DNA of 64,000 nucleotides from Pelodera strongyloides (taxonomy: Eukaryota; Nematoda; Chromadorea; Rhabditida; Rhabditidae): NCBI GenBank assembly GCA_036852015.1, contig JAANDG010000251.1, forward strand, positions 124,001-188,000, written 5' to 3'. The notes under the pieces are model-generated. The model was not told where the DNA came from. It saw nothing but the letters and a program-made list of their open reading frames with translations, and ran no database searches. Shown in pieces: positions 57,601 through 64,000 of the stretch (position 1 is the stretch's first letter; each line of letters opens with the position of its first letter). The position numbers and the translations under genes are program-made.

Positions 57601-60377
57601 TCGGCCAGTATTTCGCTTTAAAACTGTTCGAGGTTAACTCTCAAGAACCATGGCTTGGTTTTCTGGCGAGCGATGCGGTACCTGGTTTTGAAACATATGT
57701 TGCATGCTGCATAATTGCATTCACAGGCATTACGTACAATTCTGTGCGCACTTCTGACATCTTTGGGCCTAGAAATTTGCATATAAAACATGGGAATGCA
57801 GTTGTCCAGTATGCGCCTCGAAAACTTCGTGCCGTACAGATTTAAGAGGAGCTAAATTTTTAACAGAATGAATATGTCTACTTATTTTTTTAGCATTGTT
57901 CGTGAATGTGGCCTAATTTTTAAGATAACATAGAAATATCGCATTATTTGCTAAAGGGATTGATTTAAAGTTGCTCGAACAAAAATGCTGGTTTTATTCC
58001 TTTTGCAACAAGATTCCAAATGCAGAATGTCAAATCTCATGGCCAGTCATATCGGTCATATGTTTGCGTTTATATGTTCGTTTTAATTTTCATCCTCGGA
58101 TGCACACCCCTTTTGGTGTATTTAGGCGACAAATGCATGAATAAAATTAAATCATTAAGACGTCGCAACACGAGAGAGGACCGGATCACTGGCTGGGAAT
58201 TAGCACACCGACGTCTTTTACAAGCAAAAGAGTCTCTGGATCCCGTCAAGTTTGTGGAGTGGGCTGGTGAGTTTCAATTCGTTCAATAAGAGCCCGCCGA
58301 GTGTGGGCCAAACGTGCGCGAAAAAGGGAAACACGGGCATATTTTGTCAGCACACATGCGGCGCACTCACGGCTCAGTCAGACATAATATTCTGTGTAAT
58401 CCAAAAATTGACCAATTTCAGGGCGTAACCAAGAATTGGCGTGGAATTTCATGCACGACAAATTGGTGCCCGAAGCACTGCAAACCGCGGTCAGTGCGGT
58501 GATTAGATGATAATTCGGGTTCTGCGCCGAGCTTTCTTTTGCTGAATGGTAAAACTTTGGGCCCCCCGAAACAATAGGGATGTAGCTTTGCCGTAGCATA
58601 CTTTTGTAGTCTGCCGACAGAAGCGACAATATTAGAGTTGTTCACATTTCGCACATCTCTGGTGTCTAACCCTCCCGTTTTGTCTTCCAAACGTTTGCCA
58701 ATCAATAAAAACACAAAGCGCTATGGCGCGTGGTTTTGAAACGTCTGCTCGACAACTGCATTCCCATATATGTGTACAAATTTGAGTGTTCTATTCTGTA
58801 CCGGAAGGGTACTTTCAAAACCACGTGTTATACCACTTTAAAATATAGAGTGTTGATCTCACTTGTGCTCTTCCTGCTCTCCAAATAGGATGAGATGTCT
58901 GAACTCTGGCAACTCGGTGTTCTTTATCTCGCCCATTCCTTTCTTTGTCGACGAAATTACTGGGAAAACCTAAAATTTAATTATTTTTCATTTTGTTTGC
59001 AAGCCTATATCATACGAGTTAGATATTATTTTTACTTACACACTAACGCTTATTTCTACTGTATGCGTGTACCGTTTGTACATGTTTTGTCGTCTTGCTT
59101 TGACATCTTGATTTACAGACGCAGACCATCTAATATATAATGATTGTATTTGGGCTTTTTTTCTGGATTTTTTTCAGACGCCGTCATATTTATTGATTGT
59201 TTCGACTTTCTTATAAATCATTGAATTGTATTACATTGTAAATAATTGTAAACAGCTTGATCCTTTCCTATGCCTATGACCGTAATCGAAGATTAACTAA
59301 CAAGGTCATAAAGTTATTTAGTTATTTGTCCGGCTTATGTATCATATCAAATTACACGCTGCTTTTCACAGTTTTCAAATGCTTCATAATTTGCTTTTCT
59401 TGTCGGTGTTGAACATACGCGGTAGCTGTTTTGACTCTTTTAGTTTGGTTGTCCGATTGTATTTTTAACTTAAATTAATTAATGTCCTTTTCGCTTAATT
59501 AATGGTTAGTAGAATAAAAATTTGAAGTTTGTGATTAGTTTTTGTTATCTGCTCCAGCAGCTCTAAAAAAATTCTTACGAAAGGTAAGGCACCAGAAGTT
59601 TATCACAAACATCGGAGTCTGCGGCGCTGCACTAATGTTATGGCGATCGTTTCGCGGCGGCGTTTGATAGCGAATTTCGCCAAAAGTGCGCCATATAAGA
59701 TTCCGTATCGGCGCGAGCACGGCGCCGCACACCTACCTCTTGCAGAGTACTGTAGTAATCGCTCTTTTTGTGAGATTTCGGAGTAATCAAAGCTTTGACG
59801 CCAACTTTGTTCAAGGCGAATCTGAGTTCTTCAGTTTGGTAGGCAGGATTCACGTTCACCTGGAAGGGAATAATAAGAGAATCGTTTCAATCATATTTAC
59901 TGCTGTTTGAAAAAGAGCACTACAACCCAGCGACATTGACTATTAAAACTTGTGAATCTGTATGTATTTATGTATTTATCATTATTTACCTGTATCATCC
60001 CAGCCATTGCTGTTGCATATTGACATGTTATCCACTCATAATTATTCGGACCCCAAATTCCCACTCGGTCTCCAGGTTGAAGGCCCAGGTTCAGAAGGCC
60101 TGTCGCCAGTTTACGAGCCTGAGTTTAATAAGTTATTGAGCGTGTTTGTGTTACGTATACGATACTGCACATACTACATAGACAAAAAAATGTGCTTTAT
60201 ATTAATTGTGGCAAGTGGCACCAAATAAACAACCCTAAATTAAGTAGGCTTATCAATTCATAAACTCACATCTTCATAGAATTGTGCATATGTCCTTCTA
60301 ATTGCCTGGTGTCTGAATACGAACAGTTCCTTATCAGGAACTGCCTCCGTCGACATTAGAAGACGTTCGCCCATTGT
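51614..60377 (-). CDS. Acyl-CoA synthetase, ACSF2 type, first of a tandem pair
   Basis: AMP-forming enzyme that activates fatty acids to acyl-CoA through an acyl-adenylate. Exons in transcript order: 60270-60377, 59990-60118, 59737-59859, one not located, 55749-55866, 55186-55281, 54794-54873, 54607-54675, 54166-54254, 53659-53843, 53297-53361, 52921-53004, 52487-52628, 52062-52175, 51614-51766. Motifs in order: [26 protein letters not shown]; the ATP-binding loop [49 protein letters not shown]; the hinge [20 protein letters not shown]; and KTVTGKVRK with the catalytic Lys. All are intact. The amino end and one exon of length 3n+2 between 55866 and 59737 (phase 0 against phase 2) are missing from the model. 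That same intron holds an antisense gene. The ACSF2 assignment is from memory of the family. Confidence 0.9.
53591..53632 (+). repeat. (CT)n microsatellite
   Basis: Interrupted CTCT tract in an intron of the first acyl-CoA synthetase gene. A chance open frame runs through it and is not a gene. Confidence 0.9.
55349..55631 (+). repeat. Single arm of the long inverted-repeat element
   Basis: Same sequence and orientation as the right arm of 49553-51055. It runs from GAGTGTTCTGTGCTC through the GAGACGGGCGGGTCGCGAGC block to GGGGTTTTATA. No partner arm is present in the neighbouring 4 kb. It is in the intron between synthetase exons 55186-55281 and 55749-55866. Confidence 0.88.
56614..56800. mobile_element. 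MITE, TTAAAGCG family, 187 bp
   Basis: TIRs TTAAAGCGAAATACCGGCCG and the mirrored end reading CGGCCGCTATTTTGCTTTAA. The core closely resembles that of 22924-23100 (AAATTCGAG...AAATTAGCATAAATACG). It lies just upstream of the nested gene start at 56973. Confidence 0.9.
56973..58960 (+). CDS. Nested small membrane-anchored protein, unknown family (3' end uncertain)
   Basis: Exons 56973-57104, 57325-57431, 58160-58266, 58422-58498 and one starting 58889 join in phase. The ATG follows TTGCTTTAG by two bases, fitting a trans-splice site. The product starts [20 protein letters not shown], a hydrophobic, aromatic helix likely to insert in a membrane. A charged helical body follows ([49 protein letters not shown]) and an Ala/Leu-rich end ([32 protein letters not shown]). 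I recognise no family. The acceptor at 58159 is weak and was chosen because it alone keeps the frame. The stop is not settled: the frame from 58889 stays open to 59140 but loses coding character after about 58960. The gene is antisense within a synthetase intron. Confidence 0.58.
57452..57621. mobile_element. MITE, TTAAAGCG family, 170 bp
   Basis: TIRs TTAAAGCGAAATACCGGCCT and the mirrored end CGGCCAGTATTTCGCTTTAA. It is in intron 2 of the nested gene 56973-58960; the interior differs from other copies. Confidence 0.85.
58714..58842. mobile_element. MITE, related subfamily with ACGTGGTTTTGAAA ends
   Basis: Left AAAGCGCTATGGCGCGTGGT followed by TTTGAAACG, right ACTTTCAAAACCACGTGTTA followed by TACCACTTTAAA. 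It is in the last intron of the nested gene. Partial relatives occur near 53010-53070 and 61740-61840. Confidence 0.7.
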
Positions 60378-62553
60378 CTGAAAGAATTATTAATCAATTA
60401 TCGATAAAACCATTAGTATATTTTTTTTGCTCTTGAATTGTGTGACCGATAGATACATTCATGCATAGATGCTACTCTGCCCTCATATAAAACTTTCGAT
60501 TGTTTGTTAGTCGCGGCCGGCTCGTGATTCAGTGAGTATCCAACTCATTCCCACTAACTTCGTTTCAACTGATTTCAGTAATAACTATTTATTGAGGATT
60601 CTATGTTACCTCATGAAGGAGTTGAATATTGGATGCTCCATGTGCGTAGCTGGGAAGAGGTCGGCTGGAAATATATCATTGGGTATAAATAAATGGCTTT
60701 TGTCCGTTTTCCTTACTTCTTGCATATCAGCGCGTATCCCACCATAGAAGTATAGTGTTACTCAACCAATACAGTAATCACTACCTAATTGGAGTACAGT
60801 ACCCAGAATAAAAACTACAGTAATTCTAAAAATTCCGTAAACAAAAGCACTCACACATTTGCCCCATTCGGAGATGCAATTGTAGAAGCAGCAATTTGCT
60901 GCAGACGTCGTACGGCAACACGCATTTTTGTTGTGAATTCGTGGGTCCAAAAAGTTTATGAACTGTGTGTTTTGACTATGGCAAGCGAGTGGGATTGTCA
61001 CTCGCTCAGAGACAACTGTGAAGAAAAGAACAACTTTTGGTAGAGTTGCTGACGAGTAGAGAGACAGAGAGTTTCTGTTAGTTTCTGATCTGAAACTTTA
61101 CATAAAAAAACATGCAAAAAGGGTTGCCGGAGAGAGGAAGAGAGAGAGAGAGAGTAAGCGAAGAGAGAGGAAGAGAGAAAGATAAATAGAATAGAGGGAA
61201 GAGACATCAGTAACAAACAACCTTTACTAACACAATTTGATAAAATTTATAATTTATCAAATCAACCAATTTATTCTTCCTGTCAACGAAGTTCTAGTTT
61301 TTAAAAATTGGAGGGCAAAGGCTTTTTTTTCGTATGCTTGTGCTAAATTTTGGCGAAAATCGTCCCGCAGTAGGAGTTGAAATTGCAAAAATTGCAATTA
61401 TCTGGTGCATTTTAGCATCTTCTAGTAAAATTTGAATTTCCCCAGTTGATAATTCAATTATCAACTTATCGAAACTAAATTTTAGTCGAGAAACATTTTG
61501 TGTTTTGATCTTGAATAGTGAGCAGAGAAAGAAGGGAAAGGAGAAAAGTAAACGAATACATAAACCGCTTACCTGAGGAGTACTAACTTGTAGATCAACA
61601 AGTAACCAAAGGTCGTGCCCAAGGAGGTAAACAAGGGTGATTTGCATGAGCTCTTCCCGAATACAAATTTGCATATATCAAGCCGAAAGAATCTCATCAG
61701 GCAATCAGCGCATGCAAATTTTCAAATGGTACGTGATTGTGAAACGTATGCTGGACAAAGTGTGGTAGAAGGGCACATAATGCAGCACTTTGCATATAGT
61801 AAGCACATTCTCCAAACCACGTGTCAACCCACTTTAAGTGCAGGGCTTCATACTTGGGACAATTTTACCTTTACCCTTGCAACTTCGATTATGTTATGCG
61901 ATCCAGTACTTTGTACGTACGACCATCGTGATTGCCTACTTACCTTTACTTTGTGTTCGTATGTGATTGATTGGTAAACATATAAATTGAACGATCGATA
62001 AATAAGCATTTATTGGACAGACAGAAAGCACCAATCAAAGCTCATTCGCAAATAAGACGTCAAGTGCACCAAATGACTAGAAAGAATAAGGTAATTCAGT
62101 GAATGAAGTCCATGATAAAAATCCCCGATAATATATAATTTTAAATTCCCGCGTTTCTTGATTTATTCGTTGAAATGGCTCTTCACTTGGTTGAGTCCGA
62201 GTAGACTCTTCGAGAGCTGAAAGTAGTTTTGTAATTATAGCACGAAATCTCGCGCTATCGCCGCGCACAGTCGCAAAAGAAGGTCTGCCGCAGCGGGGTG
62301 GCACACCTGCGATAGGCTCACGGGAGGGGCAATGGAGGGTGCGCTAGGGGTGCGCCATCGGTGCTCCAACTGGAATTGAACGCGCTGCACCACCCTCGCA
62401 CATGTGCCACCCATTTCTTCAAAAAGGATGAAATATTACCCGGATTCAGAGCTATAATGTATCGAACCACGATAAGTGAACATCTTCTTTGTTCTGTGCC
62501 TCCAAATTCCATAACAATATAAAACATATAAAACATGCAAAAATAAATTTAAG
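60378..62553. other. Region between the two synthetase genes
   Basis: It should hold the first exon(s) and promoter of the first synthetase gene, which I could not place. A candidate donor at 61572 follows a minus-strand open frame, but its sequence does not match the family. A (GA)n tract lies at 61135-61200, a degenerate MITE at about 61740-61840 and a GC-rich block at 62230-62410. No other gene is supported. Confidence 0.5.
61135..61200 (+). repeat. (GA)n microsatellite
   Basis: Interrupted GAGAGA tract between the two synthetase genes. Confidence 0.85.
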
Positions 62554-64000
62554 TTAAAAAAAGTAACTAGCCTCTCGCAATTCAAATTTCTTCACTTTTC
62601 CCGTGGCAGTTAATGGGAACTCTTTCTCCTCTTTAATTAGAATATACTTGGGAATTTTGTAGTGAGCAATCTGGAAATATTTGTGGTTTTGATCTTACTA
62701 CTATCTTACCAATACATCCTACGCTTAATAGTAAGCCATTCGTCAAGCGTTTGACCGCATACTATGTAAACTTGATAGCATTTATTAATTGATATATCGT
62801 AACTATAATTTGTAAATATTTCATATTTCAGATAAAGTAGAGCATAAACTACTTCTAAATTTCGCCTGTCTGAACATAAAGGTTATATATATATGAACAT
62901 ATATTTCATTATGTGATGCGTGATGTATTATTTGTTATCCTCAATTTACTTGAATAATTGCGCTCACAGCTTTCTTTCTAATTGTCATATTTCTGTGCTC
63001 GTCTAAAACGAAACGGCACATTGCATGTAATACATTAACAATTGTGCAGCATGAGTTTCACAAATCACATGTCATACCGCTTTAAACATTTGAACATTTC
63101 ACTACCTTTCCCTTGAAGTCCTCCTTTATCTTCTCTGGAGTTATGCTCGAATCATTTTTGAACTCATCTCGAAGACGGACCCACGCACAGACTTCCTCTC
63201 CGAATCGCTCATCAGGGACACCTATCACCTAAATTGTTCCCTTTTGTGCATGGTACTCAGAAGAAATGGATTACGAAAACCTTGGCATGAGCTCTCATAA
63301 AGAATGGCGCCTTTCAGTTCTCGCCGCGCTTTTTCTTTCGCAGAAATAAAGATTCTCGCCTGACCGACTCGGTGTGTGACGGTCGCTCAGGCGAGAATCT
63401 GGCGACCCTCACGCACCGAGTTTGTCTAAACGCAAGAACCCAAAGATTTGGCCTAATCACTACCTGCTAAGAAAAAGGTCATGATCAAATAATGTATGTT
63501 AAGCAGAAATCTCAATTCACGTCCGTCGCTGTTGCATAATAGGCATATCTATAGCAAGACAATCGTACGATATAAGGAGATGATTTTCTCACCTGAGCAT
63601 CAGCAATGTACGGCAATTTGAAGATGAATTGCTCAATTTCAGTGGGATAAATGTTCTCTCCGCCCCTTACAATCATGTCCTTACTTCGACCCACAATCGA
63701 CACTTCACCTCTCTCGTTCATTATGGCGATGTCACTGAAATACACCTAGGTGAAACTCGGGGAGTGCGCGGCGAGGATCTGGCGAACGCTGGGGATGCAA
63801 ATCGCGAGAATCTGGCAAGAGTAGGCGCGCTTCTTCCTCACTCACCCAGTATGGTACCAATGTGCGGGCGTAACTTCTGCCTTGGTCTTATCTTCATCGT
63901 TGTAATATCCACGCATAACCATGTAGCCTCTGAAATAAGAAAGAAACGGTTATTAGTAATACAGACGCATTAACTAGTGAGAATGGACCAACTACAACGA
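62554..64000 (-). CDS. Acyl-CoA synthetase, ACSF2 type, second of the pair (5' part outside)
   Basis: Four C-terminal exons are in the window: 63846-63929, 63593-63734, 63106-63228 and 62554-62670. They encode [24 protein letters not shown], the hinge [40 protein letters not shown] and the region of the catalytic Lys ([15 protein letters not shown]). Two exons are exactly as long as their counterparts in the first gene (84 and 142 nt) and the junctions fall at the same codons, so the genes are tandem duplicates. The stop gives EASYFF, a shorter tail than the first copy's [12 protein letters not shown] ending. A further 3' exon using a GC donor at that point cannot be excluded. The N-terminal domain lies right of the window. 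Confidence 0.88.
63351..63421. other. Pseudoknot-forming sequence in a synthetase intron
   Basis: A 20 nt stem (63367-63386 with 63402-63421, 18 of 20 paired) closes a 15 nt loop. Loop bases 63387-63399 are a perfect 13 nt complement of 63351-63363, just 5' of the stem. That gives an H-type pseudoknot layout on either strand. It lies in the intron between synthetase exons 63593-63734 and 63106-63228. Confidence 0.75.

Noticed and set aside
61572..61674. Possible first exon of the first synthetase gene
   Set aside because: The donor and phase fit, but the translated sequence does not resemble the family and starts at an internal ATG of a longer chance frame.
1..64000. CRISPR arrays, bacterial operons, riboswitches
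   Set aside because: The DNA is eukaryotic with spliceosomal introns; the tandem repeats seen have no spacer-repeat structure of that kind.

Overview
The window is nematode nuclear DNA. Five things point to this: a complete FMRFamide-like peptide precursor of the FLP-11 type; genes cut into many small GT-AG exons; start codons lying directly behind TTTTAG or TTTCAG acceptors, as at spliced-leader trans-splice sites; genes nested inside introns of other genes; and dense small inverted-repeat elements. I cannot name the species. All gene models were assembled by hand by finding splice sites whose reading phases agree. Family names come from recognising the translated sequence, not from a database search.

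Layout, left to right. 1-243: the last coding exon of an unidentified + strand gene. 244-6677: AT-rich intergenic DNA with a 3 x 81 bp tandem repeat and small inverted-repeat elements. 6678-10694 (+): flp-11 in four exons. 12708-30039 (-): a focadhesin (FOCAD) orthologue of about 1,430 residues in 39 exons. One exon carries an in-frame TGA, and a 3.9 kb intron holds an antisense multi-pass membrane protein gene (21083-22927, +). 30040-36116: a divergent intergenic region with a degenerate satellite and two inverted copies of a 288 bp element. 36117-45357 (+): clathrin light chain. Its last intron holds a 4.83 kb Ty3/gypsy-type LTR retrotransposon (39656-44485) with identical LTRs and a 5 bp target duplication. 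46883-51206 (+): a 323-residue coiled-coil protein whose last intron holds a 1.5 kb element with arms of about 300 bp. 51614-60377 (-) and 62554 to beyond 64000 (-): two tandem acyl-CoA synthetases of the ACSF2 type. The first hosts a second antisense nested gene (56973 to about 58960, +).

The host genes have unrelated jobs: neuropeptide signalling, a HEAT-type scaffold, vesicle coats, a coiled coil and fatty-acyl activation. No operon-like functional set is visible. The two synthetases share identical exon sizes (84 and 142 nt) and so arose by duplication. Mobile DNA has shaped the window. One MITE supplies the stop codon of the nested membrane-protein gene. The retrotransposon looks young by its LTRs yet carries several frame breaks. 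A 71 bp intronic segment of the second synthetase gene can fold as an H-type pseudoknot.
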